Below, piece by piece: positions 1 through 7,582 of a stretch of 43,846 nt of DNA. The position numbers and the translations under genes were made by a program. This DNA is from Rickettsiales bacterium (lineage in GTDB: Bacteria > Pseudomonadota > Alphaproteobacteria > Rickettsiales > JALZUV01), in NCBI GenBank assembly GCA_029252805.1, contig JAQXAR010000013.1, forward strand, positions 1 through 43,846, given 5' to 3'. The notes under the pieces are model-generated. The model saw nothing but the letters and a program-made list of their open reading frames with translations. It was not told where the DNA came from and made no database searches. Numbering within the stretch: position 1 is the first letter of the stretch; each line of letters begins with the position of its first letter.

Positions 1-117
1 GAGCATTTTAATCTGTTCTTGAAAGAATGTGAGTGGAGGTTTAATATGGGCACACCAAGTGACTTACTGGCAGACCTGAAAAAGTTGCTCAAAGAATATT
101 ATTAGGTGTCAGCCCCT
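1..117 (+). mobile_element. 3' end of an IS1595-family transposase gene and likely right terminal repeat
   Basis: Positions 1-105 are an open frame ending in TAG that encodes the last 34 residues of a protein. The segment HFNLFLKECEWRFN followed by a short basic tail is the typical C-terminus of ISXO2-like (IS1595-family) DDE transposases. Only this end lies in the window. Immediately after the stop, positions 106-117 read inward from the right as AGGGGCTGACAC, which has the look of an IS terminal inverted repeat. The left end is not visible, so intactness and the repeat cannot be confirmed. The element would end directly against the chpT stop codon. Confidence 0.7.
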
Positions 118-120
118 AAC

Positions 121-786
121 TTAAGCACTCGCTTCTACGGCAACTTCTTCCTTCACAGCGAGTAGCTCGAAACTATCTTCTGTAGCGCTAGCCGTAATAT
201 CTGAGCCAATTTCTTGCGCTAATTTCATGGTATAATAAAGCTGCACAGTTGCAGGCTGCACATCGTCAATCCCCACACTACCGCTCATCACTTGCTGATG
301 CTCTTGATCCCATTTTACTGCTAAACCACTTGCAGAGACCGCAACAATCTTGCGTGCGCCCTCTTGCTGAATACGAATGGAAACAATCCCACCTCGGATC
401 AGAGTAGATGAGGCTATCATCGACATATTTTGCAAGAGACGCGCCATCTTACGGCTTACTGATACATCCAGCGCATCGGTCAAATTATCCGGCCAATCCA
501 GCGAAACCTTACTGCCCGCAAAGAATCGTGCAATCAGATGCTTCGTCTCTGAGAGCACTGCCTCGCCCGGGTGGTTCACACGACCATAGGCCGAACGATA
601 AAACTGCAATCGATTCACCGCCTGCTCAGCGCTTTGCGAAATAAGCTCTACCGCTTGATCCTGCATACTAAAATCTTCATCTGCAAGAAACTCCGCTCCG
701 TTAGAAAGCGCGCCAATTGGCCCTGTTAGATCGTGGCATAAACGTGTGCATAACATTTCAGCTAAGCGAGAATCGTGATTAGTCAT
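121..786 (-). CDS. chpT: ChpT-like histidine phosphotransferase
   Basis: The 221-residue protein matches the ChpT family, which in alphaproteobacteria passes phosphate from the hybrid kinase CckA to the regulators CtrA and CpdR in the cytoplasm. The N-terminal DHp helix carries LCTRLCHDLTGPIGAL at about residues 12-27, with the phospho-accepting His in the CHD motif. The second helix contains the typical pattern ending LQFYRSAYG. The C-terminal half resembles a degenerate kinase ATPase domain without clear ATP-binding boxes, as in ChpT. Length fits the family (about 220-250 aa). It starts at an ATG after an AG-rich stretch and appears monocistronic. The stop abuts the end of an insertion sequence. 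The family call is confident; the link to CtrA control here is inferred. Confidence 0.85.
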   Translation of the reverse strand: MTNHDSRLAEMLCTRLCHDLTGPIGALSNGAEFLADEDFSMQDQAVELISQSAEQAVNRLQFYRSAYGRVNHPGEAVLSETKHLIARFFAGSKVSLDWPDNLTDALDVSVSRKMARLLQNMSMIASSTLIRGGIVSIRIQQEGARKIVAVSASGLAVKWDQEHQQVMSGSVGIDDVQPATVQLYYTMKLAQEIGSDITASATEDSFELLAVKEEVAVEASA

Positions 787-891
787 AAATTTTCTTTCTC
801 TATACCCACACCTTACCGTGAGATGGTTACTGAATTCTTAACAGGCGCTGATTTATTTATTTTTTGAGCTTATTATCTTAAAAATATGAAC

Positions 892-921
892 TTTCTTATA
901 GTTATATGAAAAAATAAGAAA
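892..921. promoter_or_regulatory. Inverted repeat, candidate operator of the S24 repressor
   Basis: TTTCTTAT at 892-899 is mirrored by ATAAGAAA at 914-921. The arms are perfect 8-mers whose centres are 22 bp apart, about two helical turns, in an AT-rich stretch just ahead of the repressor gene. This geometry suits binding of a dimeric HTH repressor that controls its own gene. The operator role is an inference. Confidence 0.4.
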
Positions 922-964
922 AATTATGTATATTTATAAGATATATCCTATTATCATTCTCTAT

Positions 965-1618
965 ATGGTACAGACACTCCTAAAAGATCGGCTCAAAGAG
1001 AGCATCCGCAGAAAAGGGATGAACACGGCAACGCTCGCAAAAAACTCCAGAGTTCGCGCCTCATTTATCTACGATATCTTAAATGGGAAATCGACCAACC
1101 CTAATACGGCAAAAATGGCGCGTATCAGCTCAGCACTAGGTGTGAGCCTCTCCGCACTGCTTGGACTGGATAGTGAAATGACCCAAAAAAGTGACAAATC
1201 TGAATATGTGATGGTCACGCGCATGTTGACCACTTCGACTGATAAAGGCGGCGCCATGATCATCGAAGAAAAGGAAGGCGAGCCTTACTATTTTCGCAAA
1301 AGCTGGGTTCAAGAGCGCTTGAATGCCCAACCTGAAAATCTACGTATGATTTTCGTCGAGGGCGATAGTATGGAGCCCAGCCTGTGCAACGGCGATATGA
1401 TCTTGATAGATATCACCAAGAAGAATCCGTCCCCCTCTGGTATTTTCGTCTTGTTTGATGGCATGGGCCTGATTGCCAAGCGCTTAGAGTTTCTACCTCA
1501 CTCTACCCCACCCTCGATACGCATTTTATCAGACAACTCGCAATACCACCCCTATGAGCGGAGCTTGGAAGAAACTGATATTATCGGCCGCGTCGTTTGG
1601 TTCGCCCGCGAGATTTAG
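965..1618 (+). CDS. XRE-type repressor with S24 (LexA/CI-like) peptidase domain
   Basis: An N-terminal helix-turn-helix (about residues 5-60 of the 217-aa form) is followed by an S24 peptidase-like domain. The serine sits in VEGDSMEPSL and the partner lysine in LIAKRLEF, so the Ser-Lys dyad is present. I do not see a clear Ala-Gly cleavage site in the linker, which reads GGAMIIEEKEGE, so classical RecA-stimulated self-cleavage is uncertain. The start at 965 gives a normal HTH N-terminus; an in-frame ATG at 926 would add 13 hydrophobic, Tyr/Ile-rich residues that do not look like part of the domain. Neither start has a strong ribosome site. The gene converges on the sigma-54-like regulator with a 5-bp gap. 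It probably represses itself through the inverted repeat upstream. It could be a prophage-derived or stress regulator; targets are unknown. Confidence 0.8.
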   Translation: MVQTLLKDRLKESIRRKGMNTATLAKNSRVRASFIYDILNGKSTNPNTAKMARISSALGVSLSALLGLDSEMTQKSDKSEYVMVTRMLTTSTDKGGAMIIEEKEGEPYYFRKSWVQERLNAQPENLRMIFVEGDSMEPSLCNGDMILIDITKKNPSPSGIFVLFDGMGLIAKRLEFLPHSTPPSIRILSDNSQYHPYERSLEETDIIGRVVWFAREI

Positions 1619-1623
1619 CGCAC

Positions 1624-3030
1624 TTAAGCCACTTTAATATCTAAATCATGTAATTTCCGGTAAAGGGTGGAACGACCTATGCCAAGCTTACGTGCCACTT
1701 CCGAAATACGCCCTCCATAGAACTTAAGCGCGAAATTAATCATATCCGCCTCCAAATCTCGTAAACGCCGCACTTCACCGCTTTGGTTTGTCAGTGGCAT
1801 ACACCGCGAACGCATCATCGCATCTTGCAGCTCAATGGCGCTATATTCGGGTGTAAAAGAGGACGGCATGTAAGGCACTAGATGTTCAATATCGATCATT
1901 GAATCTTCGGATGAAATCACCGCGCGGAAAATCATACGCTCTAGCTCCAATAAATTACCCGGCCAATCATAGGATTGCAACAGCTCTACCGCTTGATCCG
2001 TAATCTGACGTACGGCTGGATTTTCCTGTAACGCAAAACGCTCCGTAAAGTAATGTGCCAAAGCGGCAATATCCTCCTTAGAGTCGCGCAACGGCGGCAA
2101 GGTTACCACTTCATCCGATAGATGCTGCACCAATTGCGGCACTAAAATACCCGAACTCCGCAATTCCGTTAGACTCAAGCAACTCCCCACCATCAAACGG
2201 ACGCCTTTTTTGCCTCTATTGTCACCTGCAGACCCAATCTCTGCCAATTGCTGTAGCACTTCTATTAAATGATTTTGCACCGCAGCCGATAATCTATGCA
2301 CTTCTTCTAAAAATAACGTGCCGCCTAAAGCACTCGCAACCGTTCCCACAAGCGAGATAGAAGGAAATTCCCCATCTTTCGCTCCAAACAGCATTGAACA
2401 CATTTGTCTTTCCGTCCAGAAAGCACAATTAACGGATATAAATGGCCGCTCCTTACGCATCGTTTCAAGATGGATCGCACGCGCCAGTGCTTCCTTACCT
2501 ACCCCAGGCTCACCCACTAAAAACAGCGCCTTATCAGAATTGGGATTCTGGCACATAAGGTTTTTCAAGTGTATACTATCCGCCGGAAGATAGTTCAAAT
2601 CACCCCTCCCGACTTGCTCACGATTCAAACGTGACACCTCTAAAGCGAGTCGATACTGCTTAATGGCATTATCAATCCCCACTTGCAGCCGCTGATGGGA
2701 AACTGGACGCGACATATAGTCTACCGCGCCAGCTTCCAACGCAGTTGCGGCTTGCTTCATATCTCCATAATTCGTCATTGCAATGACAGGCAGGTGCGGG
2801 AAACGCACCCTTAATTGACTCAGTAAATGTGCGACATCGGCCGGGTCCGACGCGACATCCATCAACACGACCTCCGGCACAGAATCGTGCCTTTCATATA
2901 AAGACTCCATTACCTGCAATCCATTTGAGACCGGTATTACCTGGTACCCTAGTCGATTTTCTAAAACATCTGCTAACAGCGTGCGTGACTCGATTTCAGT
3001 ATCTGAAACCACGATTTTTGCATTTAGCAA
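1624..3030 (-). CDS. NtrC-family response regulator lacking the GAFTGA loop
   Basis: This 468-residue protein has three parts: a receiver domain (about 1-120), an AAA+ domain (about 145-375) and a Fis-type helix-turn-helix at the C-terminus (SEVARKLGIGRSTLYRKL). The receiver has the phospho-acceptor Asp58 in VLMDVAS, but the conserved Lys before Pro is Arg (MSRPVS). Walker A is GEPGVGKEAL and Walker B is GGTLFLEEV, with Glu where Asp is usual. The loop that contacts sigma-54, normally GAFTGA after ELFG, reads GEFPSISLVG, so the motif is absent. By family knowledge such proteins cannot open sigma-54 promoters in the usual way and often act with sigma-70. The gene appears monocistronic, and no partner kinase is adjacent. 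Exact identity among NtrC, NtrX and FlbD types is not resolved. Confidence 0.85.
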   Translation of the reverse strand: MLNAKIVVSDTEIESRTLLADVLENRLGYQVIPVSNGLQVMESLYERHDSVPEVVLMDVASDPADVAHLLSQLRVRFPHLPVIAMTNYGDMKQAATALEAGAVDYMSRPVSHQRLQVGIDNAIKQYRLALEVSRLNREQVGRGDLNYLPADSIHLKNLMCQNPNSDKALFLVGEPGVGKEALARAIHLETMRKERPFISVNCAFWTERQMCSMLFGAKDGEFPSISLVGTVASALGGTLFLEEVHRLSAAVQNHLIEVLQQLAEIGSAGDNRGKKGVRLMVGSCLSLTELRSSGILVPQLVQHLSDEVVTLPPLRDSKEDIAALAHYFTERFALQENPAVRQITDQAVELLQSYDWPGNLLELERMIFRAVISSEDSMIDIEHLVPYMPSSFTPEYSAIELQDAMMRSRCMPLTNQSGEVRRLRDLEADMINFALKFYGGRISEVARKLGIGRSTLYRKLHDLDIKVA

Positions 3031-3194
3031 TTCCGCCTCCCCTAAGTTGTTATTAAACTAAATATACATCTTTAGGTTTAGTTGGGCAAGATTTTTCTTA
3101 TTAAACGAGTATAAAATACCAATTTTCGCATAATATAGATTTGATCGAAATTGTTAAAAATCAGCAATACTCAGTAAATAGTGCAATCCAACCA

Positions 3195-3222
3195 TTGACA
3201 GCGGCACCGTTGTGTATATATT
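3195..3222 (+). promoter_or_regulatory. Sigma-70-type promoter of rplU-rpmA
   Basis: TTGACA at 3195-3200 and TATATT at 3217-3222 are separated by 16 bp, 29 bp ahead of the rplU start. The -35 box is a perfect consensus match and the -10 box is close. This suits a highly expressed ribosomal protein operon. Confidence 0.65.
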
Positions 3223-3251
3223 GCCCGCCTGAGATTTATTGGAGACGACGT

Positions 3252-3764
3252 ATGTTCGCAGTGTTTAAAACAGGTGGAAAACAGTATCGCGCTAAAGCGG
3301 GCGACACCGTAAAAGTAGAAAAGCTAGATGGCGAAGCCGGTAGCAAAATTAGTTTTGACGATATTATCGCCGCTGGCGGTAAAATTGTTGGCCTAGATAA
3401 AGCTAAAGTAGAAGCTGAAATTCTGGAGCAAGCCAAAGATAAGAAGGTGATCGTTTTCAAAAAGAAACGTCGCCAGAACTATCGTCGTAAAATTGGCCAT
3501 CGCCAATTCTTCACAAAATTGCGTATCCTTTCGGTAACGGATGCTGATGGCAAAACAGATAAAGTTGAGCCTGCAAAGCGCCCCGAAGCGAAGACAGCTG
3601 CCGCGCCTGCAAAAGCGAAGACAGAAGCGAAAAAGCCCGCAGCGAAAAAAGCAGCTCCTGCTAAAACCGCTGAAAAGAAAACTGCAGCGAAACCTGCAGC
3701 AGCTAAACCCGCAGCGAAAAAGCCTGCAGCTAAGAAGCCTGCAGCGAAAAAAGAGGAGAAGTAA
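3252..3764 (+). CDS. rplU: 50S ribosomal protein L21 with Ala/Lys/Pro-rich C-terminal tail
   Basis: Residues 1-102 form a normal L21 (MFAVFKTGGKQYRAKAGD start; KKKRRQNYRRKIGHRQ rRNA-binding stretch), a 50S subunit component that contacts 23S rRNA. Residues about 103-170 add a low-complexity tail of AAAPAKA, KKPAAKK and similar units resembling histone H1 tails. Such extensions are seen in several alphaproteobacterial L21 proteins. The start at 3252 is chosen because a GGAG ribosome site lies 7 bp upstream and the family begins exactly there; an upstream in-frame ATG at 3141 would lie before the promoter. The stop overlaps the ribosome site of rpmA, so the two genes are translated from one transcript. 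The tail is encoded by a degenerate repeat rich in CCTGCAGCGAAAAAG-like units. Confidence 0.97.
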   Translation: MFAVFKTGGKQYRAKAGDTVKVEKLDGEAGSKISFDDIIAAGGKIVGLDKAKVEAEILEQAKDKKVIVFKKKRRQNYRRKIGHRQFFTKLRILSVTDADGKTDKVEPAKRPEAKTAAAPAKAKTEAKKPAAKKAAPAKTAEKKTAAKPAAAKPAAKKPAAKKPAAKKEEK

Positions 3765-3767
3765 CTC

Positions 3768-4031
3768 ATGGCTCACAAAAAAGCAGGTGGTAGTTCCAAT
3801 AACGGTCGCGACTCAGAAGGTCGCCGCCTTGGTGTAAAAAAATACGGTGGGGAGCATGTTATCCCTGGTAACATCATTATCCGTCAACGTGGTACAAAGG
3901 TTTATCCTGGTGCTAATGTTGGTATGGGTAAAGATCACACACTCTTCGCATTGACCACAGGTCAAATCAAATTCGCGAAGAAAGCCAAAGGCCGCATGTA
4001 TGTGTCGGTTGAAAACGCCGAAGCTGCTTAA
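3768..4031 (+). CDS. rpmA: 50S ribosomal protein L27
   Basis: The 87-residue protein is a complete L27 ([28 protein letters not shown]...). In the ribosome its N-terminal tail reaches toward the peptidyl transferase centre. The N-terminus begins directly with the mature AHKKAGG form, without the cleaved extension found in Firmicutes. It lies 3 bp after rplU, with the ribosome site GAGGAG inside the end of rplU. A Rho-independent terminator follows within about 30 bp. The usual downstream partner obgE is not adjacent; instead nadB converges from the other side. Confidence 0.98.
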   Translation: MAHKKAGGSSNNGRDSEGRRLGVKKYGGEHVIPGNIIIRQRGTKVYPGANVGMGKDHTLFALTTGQIKFAKKAKGRMYVSVENAEAA

Positions 4032-4057
4032 TAAAGCACGCGATTTTACAAAATACA

Positions 4058-4086
4058 AACCCCTGCCTAACGGCGGGGTTTTTTTT
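4058..4086 (+). terminator. Rho-independent terminator of rplU-rpmA
   Basis: AACCCC-T-GCC pairs with GGC-GGGGTT across a TAAC loop, giving a GC-rich 9-bp stem with one bulge, followed by a run of eight Ts (4079-4086). It overlaps the last bases of the convergent nadB gene. The hairpin may also serve nadB, since T-rich sequence follows it on the minus strand. Confidence 0.85.
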
Positions 4087-5635
4087 ATGATTGAATGATA
4101 GTCGGCACTTCAAAAGCCGTCGATAGCTCTGGGTAATCTTTCACCGAATGCAAGCCGCGACTCTCTTTACGCATCAAAGCCGAATCCACAACCATAACGG
4201 CCACTTGCACGAGATTCTGCAATTCACATAGAGCCACTTCGCAAGCATGTGCTTGCACGAGCCCTTCGACCTTGGCAGATAAGTCGGCTAGCTGCTTCGC
4301 CGTGCCTTCTAGCACTTCGACGCGACGGACAATCCCTACTTGCTTCCACATGAGCGCACGCAAAGCCTGACGCAACGCTTCTACCTGTTTAGCATCTACC
4401 TTCTCACGCCTTGCACGGATCACTGCAGCTGGTTCAACAGGCTTAGCTGCTCGATTAAACTCTTCTAGCGAAGCATCCACCGCATGCGTACTGAAGACCA
4501 ACGCCTCCAACAGCGAGTTACTCGCCAAACGATTCGCGCCATGCAGGCCCGTATACGTCACCTCGCCACACGCCAGTAGCGCCGTTACGCTCGTACGTGC
4601 TTCTTGGCCTGTCATCACACCACCACATTGATAATGCGCGGCGGGCACAACAGGAATCGGCTCTTGCATCATATCAATGCCATATTTCAGGCACATTTTC
4701 GCAATCGTAGGAAAATGAGATTTAATCTCTGTTTTCGCCAGATACGTCGCATCCAGATAGACGCACTCATCACCGCGGCTCTTTAGCTGCTCGTCAATTC
4801 CGCGCGCAACAATATCGCGCGGTGCCAAATCACCCAACGGATGATAGCCCTGCATAAAGCGCTCGCCATCCTTATTGATCAAGAATGCCCCAGCCCCGCG
4901 CACCGCTTCGGAAATAAGAAATACACTCTTGCCCTCATGATAAAGGCTGGTCGGATGGAACTGCACAAACTCCATATTCGCCAGCCTCGCGCCGGCCCGC
5001 CATGCCATCGCCGCACCATCGCCTGTCGCCACGGCTGGGTTGGTCGTATGCTGAAACAAGCGACCCGAGCCGCCGGAAGCAAGCAGCGTCGTCACCGCCG
5101 TTAAATTAAATAGCTCATCGGCTTTGGTATCTAGCACGAGAGCGCCGTTACAGCGCCCGTCTTCTACCAACAGATCGACACAATAATGATGCTCTAGGAG
5201 CGTGATATTCTCGCTGGCGGCCATTTGCTTAAGCAACACACGCTCAATTTCGCGGCCTGTCATATCAGCGTGATGGATAATACGATGCGCCGAATGACCG
5301 CCCTCGCGCCCCAGATGCATTTCGCCATCTTGGCTGCTGAAGCGTGCGCCCATCTCAATCAACTCACGGATACAATCGGGCCCTTCACGCACCACTTGAT
5401 TCACCACTTCCGCATCGCAAATCCCTGCGCCGGCACTCAGCGTATCTTGCACGTGACTCTCAAAACTATCGAGCGGCGACATCACCGCCGCGATCCCGCC
5501 TTGCGCATAGTTCGTATTCGATTCGGCTTTATTCTTCTTGGTGATCACCGTTACCCGGCCATGCTCAGCCATCCGCAGCGCATACCACAAGCCCGCAATG
5601 CCAGAGCCAATCACAAGAAAGTCTGTTTTCATCAA
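4085..5635 (-). CDS. nadB: L-aspartate oxidase
   Basis: NadB oxidises L-aspartate to iminoaspartate with FAD, the first step of de novo NAD synthesis. The 516-residue protein opens with the FAD dinucleotide motif FLVIGSGIAGLWYAL. It then has the NYAQGGIAA flavin loop (about 42-50), the HSAHRIIHHADMTGREI active-site region (about 113-130) and the ANRLASNSLLEALVF motif (about 360-375). Order and length match L-aspartate oxidase rather than succinate dehydrogenase or fumarate reductase. Two ATG codons lie in tandem at the start (5633 and 5630). nadA and nadC, often neighbours, are not in this window. The stop overlaps the rpmA terminator. Confidence 0.93.
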   Translation of the reverse strand: MMKTDFLVIGSGIAGLWYALRMAEHGRVTVITKKNKAESNTNYAQGGIAAVMSPLDSFESHVQDTLSAGAGICDAEVVNQVVREGPDCIRELIEMGARFSSQDGEMHLGREGGHSAHRIIHHADMTGREIERVLLKQMAASENITLLEHHYCVDLLVEDGRCNGALVLDTKADELFNLTAVTTLLASGGSGRLFQHTTNPAVATGDGAAMAWRAGARLANMEFVQFHPTSLYHEGKSVFLISEAVRGAGAFLINKDGERFMQGYHPLGDLAPRDIVARGIDEQLKSRGDECVYLDATYLAKTEIKSHFPTIAKMCLKYGIDMMQEPIPVVPAAHYQCGGVMTGQEARTSVTALLACGEVTYTGLHGANRLASNSLLEALVFSTHAVDASLEEFNRAAKPVEPAAVIRARREKVDAKQVEALRQALRALMWKQVGIVRRVEVLEGTAKQLADLSAKVEGLVQAHACEVALCELQNLVQVAVMVVDSALMRKESRGLHSVKDYPELSTAFEVPTIIQS

Positions 5636-5938
5636 ACTGGTTTATAGGAAAAAATTGATGGCGTCATTTGAATAGCTAACCCCTTTTGTTCGGCCCTTAC
5701 GTCATACCCCGCTCCATGCGAGTCATCCATATCCGCCTCAAATGGATTACCCAGACAAGCCGGGCTATGACGATTAAAGGCAGGCGGATGCCATTTTCCC
5801 ACTTCCGGTAAAGCGTAAACAGCATTATTCTCTAATTATAGACTCAGAAAACTGTCACTACACCGCCAAATGCAATTGGAAAAGGCTTATGAGAAGTTGA
5901 AAAGAATCGCAGATAAAGGGCTGTCTCCTCTTCTTTGT
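5636..5938. other. Intergenic region between nadB and aceB
   Basis: This 303-bp stretch has no convincing gene on either strand. It contains the nested palindrome listed separately at 5700-5772, and an AT-rich stretch near 5820-5845. The upstream part must hold the nadB promoter and the downstream part the 3' end of the aceB transcript. No clear terminator was seen. Confidence 0.6.
5700..5772. repeat. Nested imperfect palindrome, REP/MITE-like
   Basis: CGTCATACCCCG at 5700-5711 pairs with CGGGCTATGACG at 5761-5772, with one mismatch. A second pair, ATCCAT (5725-5730) and ATGGAT (5742-5747), lies inside. The inner text next to the right arm, TGGATTACCCAGACAAGCC, resembles extragenic palindromes scattered in many alphaproteobacterial genomes (GTCAT...CGGG...TGGAT). 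Copy number cannot be judged from one window; I saw no second copy here. Confidence 0.6.
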
Positions 5939-7564
5939 TTAATCCAACAACTCGTAACCTGACAAGGTCAGGAATTCTTCGAAACGTTCATTATTAACCA
6001 AATCATCCAATAGCGTCGCTGCGCGGCGGTAGCGTCCATGTTCGAACTGATCGGCGGGGATGGATTCCTGCAATTTCTCCATCTCTTCTTGCAGTAGCAA
6101 GTTAAACAGATCGAGCGTTACCACACGACCATCGGCCAACTCTGCCGTATGATGCACGCATTGCCAAAGCTGCGCGCGCGAGATTTCCGCGGTTGCCGCA
6201 TCTTCCATCAGATTATTAATCGGCACCGCACCGCGCCCCGTTAACCACGCCGCGATATATTGAATCGCCACCGAAATATTTAAACGCAGGCCCTTTTCCG
6301 TCACCTCGCCCGAATCTGGCACCCGCAATAAATCCGCCGCCGTTACGCTAACATCTTCGCGCAGGTTATCCATTTGATTGGCTTGTGGCATCAGACGATC
6401 AAACACCTCTAACGCCACCGGCACCAACGCCGGATGTGCGACCCAAGTACCATCATGACCGTCACTTGCTTCGCGCTCTTTATCCGCTTTGACCGCTTTG
6501 ACCGCTCTATCATTCGTCGCTTTGTCATTCTTGACCGGAATCGCCGCGGCCATACCGCCCATCGCCATCGCCCCACGCGCATGGCAAGTCTTAATCACCA
6601 GCTGCGAATAGCTGCGCATAAAGTGCGTCGCCATCGTCACCTGCGCACGATCGGGCAACAAGAAATTCGGGTTCTTATGGAACATTTTAATGTAGCTAAA
6701 AATATAATCCCAACGCCCGCAATTGAGCGCAACAATATAATCTTTCAAGCTATGCAAAATCTCGTGCAGTTGGAAACTAGCCGTAATCGTTTCCACCAAT
6801 ACCGTTACTTTGATCGAGCCATGCTTGATACCAAGTCGCTCTTCTGACCATGCAAAAACATCATTCCAAAGCGCCGTTTCTTGATAACTCTCCGTCTTGG
6901 GAAGATAGAAATAACAACTCGAATCACGCGACTGAGCGTGGCGGATATTATGGAAAAAATAGAGACCAAAATCCATAAATCCACCCGGAATCGGCGCGCC
7001 ATCAACCAGTAAATGCTTCTCGTCTAAATGCCAGCCACGCGGGCGCACAAACAACACCGCCGGATCTTCATTGAGCTGATAGTCTTTGCCCTTATCATTC
7101 GTGAAAGCAATCGTGCGATGAATCGCATCGCGCATATTCACTTGGCCTTCCGTCATATTCGCCCATGTTGGAGAGCTGGCATCTTCGAAATCTGCCATAA
7201 AGACTTTCGCACCAGAGTTCAGCGCGTTAATAACCATTTTACGATCCACCGGACCCGTAATCTCCACCCGACGATCTTGCAACTCGGCCGGAATAGCACT
7301 CACTTTCCAGTCGCCCTCGCGGATTGCCTTGGTATCCGCATCAAAATCCAATGCCGCGCCATTTTGGATGGCTTGCCACTTTTGCGCACGTAACTCTAAC
7401 AACTGCTTGCGACGTGCGCGAAATTCACGCGTCATAGCCGCCAAAAACTCCAATGCTGGATAAGAGAGAATCTCCGTCGTATCCGCTGACAAGTGACCTT
7501 TAATCTCCACCCCATCCGGCGCCGTCAACGCATGTCCGTTTAGCGGTTTCACCGAATCACTCAT
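5939..7564 (-). CDS. aceB: Malate synthase A
   Basis: Malate synthase condenses glyoxylate with acetyl-CoA to malate, completing the glyoxylate shunt. The 541-residue protein is a typical A-type enzyme. It has VFMADFEDASSPTW (about 120-133), RPRGWHLDEKH, GGFMDFGLYFFHN (about 195-207) and VLVETITASFQLHEI (about 255-270, with the Mg-binding Glu). KADKEREASDGHDGTWVAHP (about 368-387) is another family signature. An AGGA ribosome site precedes the ATG. The gene starts 18 bp after the qmcA-like stop on the same strand, so nfeD, the SPFH gene and aceB may share a transcript. Isocitrate lyase, the other shunt enzyme, is not in the window. Confidence 0.95.
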   Translation of the reverse strand: MSDSVKPLNGHALTAPDGVEIKGHLSADTTEILSYPALEFLAAMTREFRARRKQLLELRAQKWQAIQNGAALDFDADTKAIREGDWKVSAIPAELQDRRVEITGPVDRKMVINALNSGAKVFMADFEDASSPTWANMTEGQVNMRDAIHRTIAFTNDKGKDYQLNEDPAVLFVRPRGWHLDEKHLLVDGAPIPGGFMDFGLYFFHNIRHAQSRDSSCYFYLPKTESYQETALWNDVFAWSEERLGIKHGSIKVTVLVETITASFQLHEILHSLKDYIVALNCGRWDYIFSYIKMFHKNPNFLLPDRAQVTMATHFMRSYSQLVIKTCHARGAMAMGGMAAAIPVKNDKATNDRAVKAVKADKEREASDGHDGTWVAHPALVPVALEVFDRLMPQANQMDNLREDVSVTAADLLRVPDSGEVTEKGLRLNISVAIQYIAAWLTGRGAVPINNLMEDAATAEISRAQLWQCVHHTAELADGRVVTLDLFNLLLQEEMEKLQESIPADQFEHGRYRRAATLLDDLVNNERFEEFLTLSGYELLD

Positions 7565-7582
7565 ATTATTTTCCTGCTTAAG

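Noticed and set aside
3141-3251. N-terminal extension of L21 from ATG 3141
   Set aside because: It would start before the promoter found at 3195-3222, and the L21 family begins exactly at 3252.
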